The translations under genes and the position numbers were made by a program. A stretch of 64,000 nucleotides of DNA from the NCBI GenBank assembly GCA_963693305.1, contig OY855913.1:23006614-23070613 (forward strand), given 5' to 3'. Position 1 is the first letter of the stretch; each line of letters begins with the position of its first letter. The notes beneath the pieces were generated by a model. That model did not search any database. It was given only the letters and a program-made list of their open reading frames with translations, and was not told the origin of the DNA. Positions 35,651 to 46,699 of this stretch are shown one piece after another. Source of the DNA: Meandrina meandrites. Taxonomy: Eukaryota > Cnidaria > Anthozoa > Scleractinia > Meandrinidae.

Positions 35651-38600
35651 TTACTTGAAGATGGAGAGAATCTCTATTTCAAACAGGAGATCAGCATTTG
35701 CAGGAATCGTGTGAACAGTTAAGGAGCATTAACAGTTACTGAGAAATGAAACCCTTATTTCAACAGTACAACAACCAATTTCCATCTAATTGGTTGATTA
35801 CTAAATGCTTGTTGTAAATATGTAGTTAGGTGTCCCCACTCATCGTACATTAGTATGCTAGAAGATTTGACACAATAATAAAGTTCTTACTTACGTTCTC
35901 ACTTAATAACGTTCCACATTTTTTTTACTGTCCTCCGAGAAAGAACCACTGCGTTTTTTGCCAAAGTCAATTAAAAAGGCACAACAAAAGGAAAACTTTT
36001 TCCCTTTGACAAGAGTACTTGTTGATACCAGTAAGGCTATTTGTCCAAGGAGTTCGTTGATGTTGTTTTCAATTTACTTCAAAGTTCTTAAAATTAATTT
36101 AAATATCTAGAACTGCTTTATTCATCTGGAAATGACCTGGGAAAAACAGAATGTGTCTAAAGATAGTCGAAATTTCCAACTATATGTTATAACTCAAGTT
36201 TGGTTCATCAATACCCACAAAAAATTCTTACAAAGTATCCGTTGCCTGAAGAAACATTTTAAAGAACAATTTAGAAAAAGACTGAGGGAAGTTAAACCTT
36301 AACAACCGTGGAATCCCCATTTCTCAAGCCTCAAAGGGAATGCAAATTGGTAAGAAATCAGGCCCCAGTTGATCAAAGGGTGGATAAAGCAATCCACCGG
36401 ATAAATCGCTATCCAGCGGATAAGTGTTGGCAGAACAAACTACACTATCCACTGGATAGTGATTTATCCGGTGGATAGCGTTGTCTACCCTTTGAACAAC
36501 TGGGGCCAAGAGTTGGAGAAATTTTAGGGTACACTGTAGAATTAAAATTATTTCATCGGGCATCGTAGCATATTTTGCGGGCTAAAATACAGAATTCAGC
36601 AGGCTAAGATATAATTATTTTAGCCTGCTGCTGTGGACCAATCATAAAAAAGAAAATAATGAATCCATTTAACGTTTTGCATCGTTTTCTTGCTCGCTGG
36701 CAGCCTTTCAAGCTCTGTTTAATTTGAGTTGAGGTAACTTCCATCTGCAACTCGGAAAACTGTTTTTGCACTTTACAACAACAAAATGGCTGAAAAATCT
36801 AATGATGAAGTAAATTCTCAGTCTTTTCAGCTAGATAAAAAGGAATTACAGAGACTTGAAGAACAATCCAACAGCAAGTGAATGTAAGTTTGTCTTCGTC
36901 AGGAAAAACTCACTCCAGTTCTGACAGGCATTACGCCAAACTGCCAGTTCAGTCAACTGAATTAATTTTAACACTTCAAAATGACAACTATTCTTTGCTG
37001 ACTATAGATTGCAGCTGTCAGCATAGACTGTTTTGAGGATTTATACAGTTTTCTGCCACACTTTGTAAACTTTTAAGCCTGTTTTTCAATCAGAAATAAA
37101 TGCAGACTTGATGCCAGCAGTGTTAAGATATCACCAATTGTTTTTTTATTCCTTTTCTAAATGCCCTTTGAAATTATTATCATAGTAAAAGCATTAATGT
37201 TCTTGGGCATAAATATGTTTTTGGTCCTTCTCAGAGCTCATTTTAGCCCTTCCCTGCGGCTCGGGCTAAATGAGCTGAGTTGGGCCAAAAACATATTTAC
37301 GCCCGTGAACATCAATTCTATTGTTATACTGTAGTGACTGACTGAGTGATGCAAATCCAAAGAAAGCCGTGCGGTTAATGTTATTGTCAGATTGGAGAAA
37401 TTGAGGTTTGAAAAATCGGGATTCCACTTTACACCCTGTTTATTACTTACAAGTAGAACCCAAAATAAATAATATGGATTTTGTAACAGTCTTTAAAAGG
37501 ATATCCCCAGGCAGGAAATCCACGTGATCCATAACCCTTTGCAGACGGAATGGTGAGTTTGGCTATTTCACCTTGACTCATTGTCATGCATCCTTCATCC
37601 CAACCTGACAATGAAAATAAAACACAACAATACATTGACAATATATTTTAAACCGGGAGACTCTCACTGAAGCGATTTTCACAAAGGTGTGAGAAAAATT
37701 AAAAATAAATGCACTGAATAAGTAAACTTGTAAATCAAGATGGAGAGACATTTCTTCATTTGCAATATATGCTATGAGAAATAAATCTTACTGCTCTGAA
37801 TATTTTCTTACAGGTTACTTATATGCATACACTAACCTGCAATCACTTTCCCTAATCCAACTTGGAATGAAAACGGTTTCTGACCAGGATCCTTTGTACT
37901 TCAAAAAAAGATAGTTGACAATTATGAGCTCAACCTTTCTATGAGCAAAATAACAGCTGACTCTCGATATTCGGCCAATAGTCAGTCAAGACTAATTCGA
38001 TAGTCCATCTACAAGTAGGTAACTGTTGAGTATGGGCTGAACTCTTCCTCTGACTATTGGCTGACTCTCAACCAATATGTCAGTCAACTATTAGTCAACT
38101 GTTGGCCAATATAGACCAATGTATCACTACCTTTGGTAAACATGATCCAATAAAAGTAACAGCCCAGTGCCTGTTAGAAACTTGAAAACCCCTTAAATGA
38201 AAGTTACCAAGACCATGTTTTGAGGGCATGGCTCTGGTTGTACTCAGTGTTATCATCCTGTTAGCATAGTGTAAAATTTAATGCGAGAAAGTAATTTGCT
38301 GTGGCATTCACAGATCATAGACCTGCCAACTCTCACGGGTTATTTGCATGAGTCTCATGCCTGCAGATCTAATATATCAAACTCATGCATACAGGCCAAT
38401 TTCTCATGCCTGACTGACAAGTCTTGATTTCTTACTCTCAAAACCCATTAAATGTAAATTCAATTCAATTTTGGCAAAAATAATCCAGAAAATGAGTATC
38501 ATTATTTGCATTTAAGATTGATTTCACACACATCGCAATGTTTGAAAGTCGCCAAAACATCTTTGGTGCACTTTGGCAATGCTCTGAAGTGATTGGGACA

Positions 38601-39817
38601 TCTTTGGAAATCTCTGGAAAAGGTTGGAACAACTTTGGAAATTTGGACACGGTACTCTCACCGAGGGGGGTGAATAGGTGTACGCAAATCTGCTGATCTG
38701 TGTAATTTTTTGGCCAAATCTGTCAATCTGCCCTATTTTCGTTCAAATCCGAATTTGCACTATTTGAAGGCTTTGAGTGGTATAGTTTCACTGCAATGGA
38801 CGGCAATTGTTTTTTTAATGCCAATTTCAAAGAAGTTTTGTTTCAATGCGTGTTTTAGCGGCTATTCCGCCAACATACCGACCAAGTCTGACCAAAGTGA
38901 TCCAAACTTCGATGGTATCCATGATCCACACTTTCTGACATGAAGAGTCCAGAATCTGTCCCAAAATTCTCAGTTAGTCAGCGATTCACTTTATTTTCAA
39001 AATCAGAGAATCCACTCAATGTATGGCAAAAATCCACAATCCATGTGCTTTTTCAGGCCAAATCTGTCGATCGGCGAACCTACTCACCCCTACCTCACGC
39101 CTTTGACTTGGGAAACGTTGGCAGGTATAAGATCACCCCCATGTCAGCACGTCAAGGGTTAAAGGATGCACACAACGGCAAAAAGAATATATGCCAACTC
39201 TCCTGGATTATCCAGGAGTCTCCCAGATACAGAACGAATCTCCCGGTCTACGGGTCACTAAATCTCCCGGATATGAAGGAAAATCCTGAAAATACGAGTT
39301 TTTACCCTTGTTTTGGGAGGCAATTTTGAAATGATTAACGCATTTTTGTGGGTGAGTCGGCCGAGCTCTATTTTTAACTCCGTTTTGAGGATTGAAAAGA
39401 GGAGTCTTGACGCAAAATTGGCAGTCTCCCGGATTTCAATTTTTATAAGTTAGCATCTCTGAAAAAGGTTAGACTTATGTGTCACAAATCACAGGTTTTG
39501 CATAAATATCAGCAAATTAACACTTTTCTGGACAAGCGGAATGTAGATTTCGAAAATGTAAGTCATGATGCACCTTTCGTAGTTCAGTAGTTGAAAAAAA
39601 CGTAAGCTTATCGAACCGACGTGCAGCGCCTGGTTGAGACTCAGTTGATGCAGAGATTTTTGGGTGATTACTAATAGTCATTGGAAAACACATACCTCCA
39701 AAACTTTTTAGGTGGATTTGTATTTAAAGATCCAGTACAATGGACTTCTATCGTATCACCCTTTTTTGGAGGAGAACCGCTCCCAGCTCGCAAAACTTCT
39801 TTCTTAACATCCGCCAT
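35651..39817 (-). CDS. FKBP12-like peptidyl-prolyl cis-trans isomerase (complete, four exons)
   Basis: Exons on the minus strand: 39817-39696, 37898-37837, 37604-37505 and 35708-35651, phases matching, giving 113 residues. The start ATG 39817-39815 gives MADVKKEVLRAG; the in-frame upstream extension is ignored because FKBP12 proteins begin here. The protein shows VHCTGSL, KPFSFQVG, GKVIAGWDEG, the tyrosine of KGYGSRG and a final LLFEIEIL. These match the FKBP fold and drug-pocket residues (aromatics, Val-Ile, Trp, Tyr). It has the NPPKKFWSTKDPGQ insertion found in plant, protist and some invertebrate FKBP12s. It should be a cytosolic single-domain isomerase. The first two introns are GT-AG; the last is AT-AC (see next entry). 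Introns 2 and 3 contain inverted-repeat elements. Confidence 0.95.
36361..36507. mobile_element. 147-bp MITE with GGCCCCAGTTG ends
   Basis: Near-perfect inverted repeat, ends GGCCCCAGTTGATCAAAGGG and complement, interior rich in TATCCAGTGG-like repeats. Lies inside the U12 intron. Confidence 0.75.
37194..37317. repeat. ~124-bp foldback repeat
   Basis: Arms TTAATGTTC...GGCATAAATATG and AGAGCTCATTTTAGCCC pair with CATATTTACGCCC and GGGCTAAATGAGCT downstream. In the U12 intron of the FKBP gene. Confidence 0.65.
38319..39126. repeat. Possible nested inverted-repeat elements in FKBP intron 1
   Basis: Outer ends ACCTGCCAAC and GTTGGCAGGT are complementary. An inner pair, GAGGGGGGTGAATAGGT near 38665 and its diverged complement ending near 39097, brackets repeated AAATCTG motifs. 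No target duplication is clear. The ORFs inside lack domains. Confidence 0.4.
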
Positions 39818-40706
39818 TTTGTGATCGCGTATCCCAGCACTCTTTGCTAGTCGACTGTTAGTCTCGTTCCCAGGGTCACAACAGTCACAACAGTCACAAC
39901 ACGAGAGCATCGAAATTCAGAAAGAATAGAAGACAACGGCAGGTAACTTTCAACAAGGTTCTCTGAGCTAGATTTCGTAATACGTTGACAATTAAATTTG
40001 CGTTGCTGACAAGTCTCCTGGTTCAAAAAGGTGGCGGGCCAGTTTTTGAACAAGGAGACACGTTGAAGCGGAATAACCTGTCACACTGATATTTATATGG
40101 TCGTTCTTTCCGCGACGACCAAATAAAACTTGCTTGTGTGTAACTATTAATAATACCAAGTATTAGCGTGGTGGTAGAATCGGGCTCCTGCTCCATAAGA
40201 CATAATTAGAAGATTAGAAGAGATAACACTTTTCACAGTCATCTATTGGGGCAAATAAAGGTTGATTGGTGGCTGCATAAATACTAAGGAATATAACTGG
40301 ATATAAACAAAATGTCAAACTGAACGGTCAGATAATTTGTATATGTCTAGCTTAGGTCACGGTTTTATTGCAAATTTCAGGCTCTAAAAAGACCCGTGAA
40401 GGGAGCAGAGTTACAATTCGCCAGTGAAGACACAAAACCCCAAGTACATCGGTACCCCGATCGGTACTGAACAGAAATGATGAAGGAACGCAAATAAAAC
40501 GGCAAAGCCAGATGAAGAAATACAACGGATGTATCGTTGTATCATAAAATACATAAGAACAGACTGTTGACGCATTCAAAAGCTGCAATGTCTCTAACAT
40601 ATGCAGGAATCTTAAAAATCTCTGTTCGCTCGAAATTACACAAACCTTGATTTAACATAGCGCAGTCAAATGATATCCTGGGTCATCCTAAGTTACAGGA
40701 ATGCCT
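39818..40706. other. Upstream of the FKBP gene; no gene seen
   Basis: Holds three 9-bp TCACAACAG repeats at about 39876-39900, just upstream of the FKBP start, presumably in its 5'UTR or promoter. Otherwise nothing recognised. Confidence 0.5.
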
Positions 40707-40715
40707 CAACTCCAC

Positions 40716-40816
40716 TAGTCTCCTTCGCAGCCGTTTTTAGTGTCGTCACGCAACGCTCCTCCTCTGTGGGGAGGAGCGTTGCGTGACGACACTAAAAACG
40801 GCTGCGAAGGAGACTA
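40716..40816. mobile_element. 101-bp hairpin MITE with 9-bp TSD
   Basis: The arms (TAGTCTCCTTCGCAGCCG and complement) pair almost perfectly to a 6-nt loop. Flanked by CAACTCCAC at 40707-40715 and 40817-40825. A 9-bp duplication fits Mutator-like elements better than hAT. Confidence 0.85.
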
Positions 40817-41164
40817 CAACTCCACACGGGAGCTTGCACAACAAATTTGAAATTTGGTATTCATTGGACACATACTGAAAATTTTATTTTAGTATCGATA
40901 AAAACGAAGTGTTGTTTACAAGAAATGATATTGGTTACGTGCTTGATGACCGCGAAAATATGCACCCTTCCATTGTTTTGAACTAGTAACTGACAACCGA
41001 CCCTATTGCTCAATGAAGTGAAAAATAATTCAGATCATTATTTTAGTGCCTGTAGGCTTAACATAACTAAGGTCCGGCCTATCTACCTCTGCGGATGATA
41101 GTAACTTTGTCGCTTCATTCAAAATGAAGTTTTTAATTTTTTTGAACAGCTTTACATTATGCAC

Positions 41165-42430
41165 ATTATGAACATAATGCAACGGCGTTTGACATGGTGA
41201 ACAGAACAATGATTTCAGTGGAGAATCTTGAGACATTTAGGCATTCCTCAGAAGATCATAAACATCATCCAGAGCTTCGATGAAGACACCAGCCTGACCA
41301 GCTGTAGAGTCATCCACAATGATTATTTGTGTGAACCGTTCACTGTCAACACAGGAGGGAGACAGGGCTGTATCCTGTCCCACTCACCTAGCCTGCAAGC
41401 AGGCTCTCTTTGGGGGCAACGCGCGAGTGGCGAAGCCGCGAGTTACAGCGAGCGGAGCGAGCGCGCGACGAAAAATGAGAGGCTCTCGTTTCTCGTTGCT
41501 CGCGGGCTCGCTATTTTGCGGCTGCTCGCGCGCTGCTACCCGAAACTCGCGACCCCCAAAGAGAGCCTGCTCCCGGGCTACCACTCACCTTCTCACTGGT
41601 AATCGACTGGGTGATGAAAACAACAATGGAACAGCTAAGAGGTATTCAGAGCGCCCTCATACAGAAGCTGGAGGACCAGGACTTCGATGACGATGTTAGC
41701 TTACTGTCACACACGCGGGGGCATATGCAGGCCAAGACTGAGAGACTGCGACGTTGCCAGGACGACTAGGACAGATGAATGTCACAATGACCAAGAGCAT
41801 GCAAGAACAAAGCAAGCCAGGAAACTCCCATGACCGTCGACGGTTGGGCCATTGAGCCATTGAGGAAGTTGGTCGGTTCGCCTACCTAGCCAGCATTGTG
41901 AGTAAGATAAGAGGAACAGACGAGGACGTCAAGGCTAGGATCAACAAAGCACATCAAGCCTTTGCCACCCTGAGACCAGTATGCAGGAGTAAAACCTCAG
42001 CTTTCGTATGACACTGAGACTGTTCAACAGCAATGTCAAATCAGTGCTCTTGTATGGGGCAGAAACCTGGAGGCGCAAAAAGATATTGGACCACAAGCTA
42101 GAGGTTTTCATCAACACCTGTCTGTCAAATTCTGCACATTAGATGGCTAGATCACATCTCTAACAACAACAACAACAAAAAAACAGGTGGGAGCCCATCA
42201 CCCACACCATCTAGCGTAGAAAGTGGAGATGGATCGGGCATACCCTACGCAGACTGGAACCCTCAGGGGAAACTGAAAAGAGGAAGACCAGCTCTAAAAT
42301 GGAAAAGAAGTTTGCATGCAGAGCTAAGGACCATGAACATGACCTGGGAGGAGGCAATGAATGCAGTCAAAGATCGAGAAAGATTGAAGCTCGAAGTCAA
42401 GGCAGAAAGAACGAAGAGGAATAAGTCAAG
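41165..42430 (+). mobile_element. Degenerate LINE reverse transcriptase relic, interrupted by a MITE
   Basis: Fragments in changing frames: FDMVNRT, LRHLGIPQKIINIIQSF, CRVIHNDYLCEPF and GGRQGCILS (reverse transcriptase block before the active site); then IDWVMKTTMEQLRGIQ and DQDFDDDVSLLSH (degraded active-site box); then VGRFAYLASIV, TDEDVKARINKA and a final RWRWIGHTLRR. Order and spacing match a non-LTR ORF2. Stops and frameshifts throughout make it dead. Confidence 0.82.
41389..41581. mobile_element. ~193-bp hAT-like MITE with TAGCCTGC ends inside the LINE relic
   Basis: Ends TAGCCTGCAAGCAGGCTCTC and complement with CTTTGGGGG. Target duplication CACTCACC (41381-41388 and 41582-41589; a ninth base also matches). 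Removing it rejoins the LINE relic. The GC-rich ORFs over it are spurious. Confidence 0.85.
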
Positions 42431-43580
42431 TAGTCAAACTTGCAACGGCTGTCGCAACGGCTGATTTAGCGGCTGACATACATTTCGACATGTCGCAGCG
42501 ACCTGTAGCAGGGACAAAACCCTTTGCACTATTATAGTATGACTGGGGGAGGAGGGGGGGGGGGGGGGGGGGGACGCGTCACTGCTCTGTCTCCGCTACA
42601 TTTTCTTGTGTGTGTACATGTTGTAGTTTTGTCCCTGTTACAGGTCGGTGTAATCTTGATGTCGCTGCGATATTTCCTGAAACATGCCTCTGTGTATATA
42701 TCCATCTTAAGACGGTACAAATGTTATTTACGACCGACACTTGCGACATGCTTGCGACACAAATTGGGCCCCATTACACCCGCACGACTTTAATACAAAT
42801 CGTCGACTGGCATAGCATCAAACTTCACACCACACGCTCGCTCCCCGGATAACAATAATAATAATTATTATAACAAGGACAGTTGAAAATATTTAGACCC
42901 GTGTACGCACGATTTTGACGCAAAGTAGGTTCTTATCACGTTTAAAGGGAAAGGGAAAAAGCTGGTGGTTGAAAAGACATTGTGCCAATAAGCAGTTAAT
43001 TTTCACTGTTATGCATATACAAATTTAATCTCAATTCGAAAAGAAAGCACGCAAACTCTCATCTCACAAGTTTCATGTCAAAAAGCTGAGTAAATATCTC
43101 TAAAATTTGGGTGCCTGCCTGTTTCAGTTTCATTGAATACTTCTTGAGAGAATCGATAGGCCTATTGCGCGGTTAATCGTCGTTTCAGCCGGTAACCCTT
43201 TCATGTTTGCCGAGCATTAAGGACATGCAATTTTTAAACTTGAGAGCTCCACCAGTTTAGCAGGCCATACGCAAGTCAATGACGGCGGCCTACAATTTAC
43301 AGGTTTTTAAAAAATATATATCTTTTATGGGTGGCTATGATAAAACAACAAATGTGCATGCGCATGCTAGAGCGGCCCACGTTCAGATAGCCATAATCGT
43401 GTGTTCTGCTACCTTATTAAACAGCACAGTTCCCAAGTTCATAAAGGGTTATCTTGCTTAGCGACTAACAAATGGCTTTCCAGACAATCCAAGCTGCACC
43501 CACAGGGCAAACGAAAATGATCTTCGCAATTATGAAGCAAATAACAGCGGCTGCGAAAGAAAGCCTATAGGCAAAATTAG
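42431..43580. other. Intergenic; G-run only
   Basis: A run of about 28 G broken by two A lies near 42545-42573. The ORFs over it are products of the run. No gene is seen. Confidence 0.55.
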
Positions 43581-43584
43581 TTTA

Positions 43585-43650
43585 AGGCTAGGCGTCCAGG
43601 GTATAATGGTACGTGCGATGCTCTACCTACTGAGCTGAACTTTAAATCCA
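43585..43650 (-). repeat. tRNA-derived fragment (possible SINE head)
   Basis: On the minus strand GTTCAGCTCAGTAGGTAGAG followed by CATCGCAC resembles the D-arm/A-box and anticodon-stem side of a tRNA. The rest does not fold into a full tRNA, so it is a relic and not a functional gene. It lies just upstream of the TPR-CHAT exon. Confidence 0.35.
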
Positions 43651-43764
43651 TATTTATAATTGTGAAGATGATTTTTATTTTGTTTATCCACAGTTGTCAT
43701 ATAAACATCATTTCATATATACTTTATTATCACATGCACCATTTTCTCAATTTCTCTTCCACAG

Positions 43765-46699
43765 GTACTTAGATGCAGAAGTGAAGTAAATGTTTTCAAG
43801 CGACACCAAAATGTTTTAAACATGACAGAAAGGAAGTTGGATTATATTGAGCACTTTCAGTCTCGTCTTCGCATTACCAAAGAAGCTGGGGATAAAGCTA
43901 AAGGAGAAAGTGTCTGTAGAATTATTGGAATTGCGTACCATCGTCGCGGTAATTTTACACTAGCCATAGAGTACTTCAAGACGGATCTTAGCATTGCGAA
44001 AGAATTGGGGAACAAGATAACAGAAGGACATGCCTATGGCAATCTTGGCATAGCTTATAGTAGTCTCGGCGATTTTCAAGAAGCCATCGTCTACCACGAG
44101 AAAGATCTTAGCATCGCAGAAGAATTGGGGGACAGGGATGGAGAAGGAAAGGCCTGTGGAAATCTTGGCGGTGTTTATCAAAGCCTCGGCGATTTTAAAC
44201 GCGCCATAGAGTACCACGAGAAAAACCTTAGCATTGCGAAAGAAGTGCGGAACAGGACTGGAGAAGGATGTGCCTATGGCAATCTTGGCAATGCTTACCA
44301 TAGTCTCGGAGATTTTCAAGAGGCCATCGTGTACCACCAAAAGGATCTTAGCATTGCTAAAGAAATGGGAGACAAGGCTGGAGAAGGAAGTGCCTATGGT
44401 AATCTTGGAAACGCTTATCGTCGTCTCGGGGATTTCAAAGGAGCCATATATTACCACGAACTTCGCCTTAATATTACAAAAGACTTGGGAGACAGGGCAG
44501 CAGAAGGACGTGCCTACTGCGGTCTTGGCAATGCCTATCATAGTCTCGGTAGTTTTGAACAGGCCATAGAGTACCACAAGGAAGATCTCAGAATTACCAA
44601 AGAAGTGGGGGACGGGGCTGGAGAAGGGCGTGCCCACGGCAATCTTGGAAGTGCTTATCAAAGTCTCGGTGATTTTAAGCAAGGCATAGAGCATCAGAAA
44701 CTTCATGCTAGCATCGCTAAAGACGTGGGAAACTTGGCTGGAGAAGGAATTGCCTACGGAAATCTTGGCAATGCGTTTAAAAGTCTAGGTGATTTGGAAG
44801 AAGCCATTAAGTACCACCAGCGTTGTCTCAGGATTGCCGAAAAAGTCGGTGACAAGGCTGGAGAAGGAAATGCCTGTGGAAATATTGGCAACGTTTACCG
44901 TCAACTCGGTAATTTTCAAAAAGCTATGGAGTACCAAGAGAAATATCTTGTCATTGCCGAAGAAGTCAGGGACAGGGCTGGAGAGGGACATGCCTATGGC
45001 AATATTGGCGAAGTTTATCTTCGTCTCGGTAATTTTAAACAAGCAGTGGAGTACCACCAAAAATGTCTTCACGTTGCCAAAGAAGTGAGCGACAGGGCTG
45101 GAGAAAGAAGTGCTTATGGAAAGCTCGGCAATGCTTATCAAGGTCTCGGTGACTTTAAACAAGCCATTGAATGCCACAAAAAAGGTCTAAGCATTGCTAA
45201 AGAAGTTGGGGGCTGGGCTGGAGAAGCAACTGCATGCTGTGCGTTAGGTCGTAATTTTGAATTTTCAGGTTCTTTGCACGAGGCCTTGGGTTATTACCAA
45301 TCCAGTTTAAGATTGTATGAGAACGGGAGAGCTCTTTTGCAGTCTCAAGATGAGTGGAAAATAAGTTTGCGTGATAACTATCAAAGTACATACTCTGCTT
45401 TATGGCGAGCTCTGATAAAGGATAGTAAGACTGATGAGGCTTTGCGTGTTGCTGAACAAGGACGAGCACAAGCTTTAATTAGTGGACCTTATGAAATCAC
45501 AATACGGTTTGTCCAATGAACCCGAAGAGACAATTTCTTTCACATTGAGCTACATTTCCACACCTACAGTTTTTCTAGCAGTTGAAAGAACCATGGTGAA
45601 TTCCTGGGTGCTTTGTAAAGGAAATGATGTTACATTTAGACGAAAGAAAATTAATCATGGTGAGACAAGTAAAGATTCCACGACATTCTTACTTGAGTTA
45701 ATGGAAAATGCTCTAAAAGAAAACGGCGTTGGAGTTGATGTTAGATGCGAGAACCGTTCATTAGAAGACCTGAGAGATGAACCTCAGTCCAACGAGGAAT
45801 CTGATGAGAAAGTAAAGTTGTTATCTGGCCAGGACAATTACTTTCGCGACTTTTATGACATTATTATTGATCCCATTGCAAACCTGCTTCCGGGTGATGA
45901 GTTAATCATTGTCCCGTTATGCTTGGCACCTTATGCTGCTTTTGTGGATCATAATTCAAGGTACCTGTGCGAATCTTTCAGAATTCGCCTTATTCCCTCG
46001 CTGACAAGCTTAAAGCTAATCGCAAATAGTCGCAGTGACCACCATAGAAAGAGTGGGGTGCTGCTTGTTGGAGATCCATGTGTACAGGAAGTCACTAACA
46101 AGCGCGGTAGGAAGTGTTTAGAGCAGCTTCCTTGCGCCAGAAAGGAAGTTGAGATGATTGGAAGAATTCTTAACGTTGTACCTCTCACGGGAAGAGAAGC
46201 AACAAAAGATAAAGTGGTGAAACGGCTCGCCTCCGTGGCTTTGGTACATATTGCAGCCCATGGACGAATGGAAACTGGAGAAATTGCTCTGGCTCCCAAT
46301 CCCGAACGAAAATCCGAGATTCCTAAGGAAGAGGACTATATGTTGACAATGGCAGATGTGCTGGCTGTTCAGCTGCGAGCAAGACTTGTTGTGCTTAGTT
46401 GCTGCCATAGTGCCAAAGGGAAGGTTAAGGCTGAGGGTGTGGTTGGTATTGCAAGGGCCTTTTTAGGTGCTGGTGCCCGTTCTGTTCTGGTTTCCTTGTG
46501 GGCAATTGATGACGAAGCTACAATGGTGTTTATGCAAAGTTTTTACGGACACCTTGGAGATGGCAAAAGCGCTAGTGTAGCCCTTAACTTGGCAATGAAA
46601 TGCCTCAGAGAGTCAAAGAAGTATAGTGCGATGAAGCACTGGGCTCCTTTTGTACTCATTGGTGATGACATCACACTTGATTTTGCTAATGAGGATTAA
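43765..46699 (+). CDS. TPR-CHAT protein (twelve TPRs plus CHAT protease domain), frameshifted at the junction
   Basis: The exon starts at an AG acceptor (TCTCTTCCACAG|GTACTT) and is open in frame to the ATG at 43822, so an upstream coding exon probably exists. Residues from the ATG: about 27-505 form twelve 40-residue TPRs with [19 protein letters not shown], a protein-binding superhelix. Then EQGRAQAL. Here four extra bases (45478-45481) shift the frame; the first frame stops at 45519. The second frame, from 45482, reads on as [10 protein letters not shown] and encodes the CHAT domain with VHIAAHG (His codon 46259-46261) and [11 protein letters not shown] (Cys at 46403-46405), then [15 protein letters not shown] and the stop at 46699. 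CHAT is a caspase-like peptidase fold; TPR-CHAT proteins are signalling proteases in bacteria and are abundant in cnidarians. Everything except the 4-bp insertion looks functional. Confidence 0.92.
45478..45481 (+). other. 4-bp insertion causing the TPR-CHAT frameshift
   Basis: GCTTTA|ATTA|GTGGAC: removing four bases gives AQAL-VDLMK in one frame. The insertion can equally be written as an extra TTAA. It could be a real disabling mutation, an allele, or a sequencing or assembly error. Confidence 0.8.

Larger units (their letters stand above)
35709..37504 (-). other. U12-type AT-AC intron in the FKBP gene
   Basis: The 5' splice site reads ATATCCTTTT (37504-37495, minus strand), which is the U12 donor consensus. 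The branch sequence TCCTTAAC is at 35725-35718, with the branch A about 10 nt from the terminal AC at 35710-35709. Joining here restores FPAWG|IPANADLLFEIE, as expected for FKBP12, whereas no GT donor fits. Length is 1796 bp. Confidence 0.93.

Noticed and set aside
39671..39910. N-terminal extension of the FKBP protein with CCDCCDCC
   Set aside because: It comes from a 9-bp tandem repeat upstream; FKBP12 proteins start at the internal MADVKKE methionine, and the ORF end past 39696 is intron.
42524..42852. ORFs over the poly-G tract
   Set aside because: Low-complexity translation with no homology signal.
43903..45343. Regular 120-bp periodicity that could look like a CRISPR or satellite array
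   Set aside because: The period is 40 codons and the translation is a TPR array.
43960..45469. Long minus-strand ORFs opposite the TPR gene
   Set aside because: They arise because the 120-bp TPR repeat keeps several frames open; the plus-strand translation has clear TPR and CHAT motifs.
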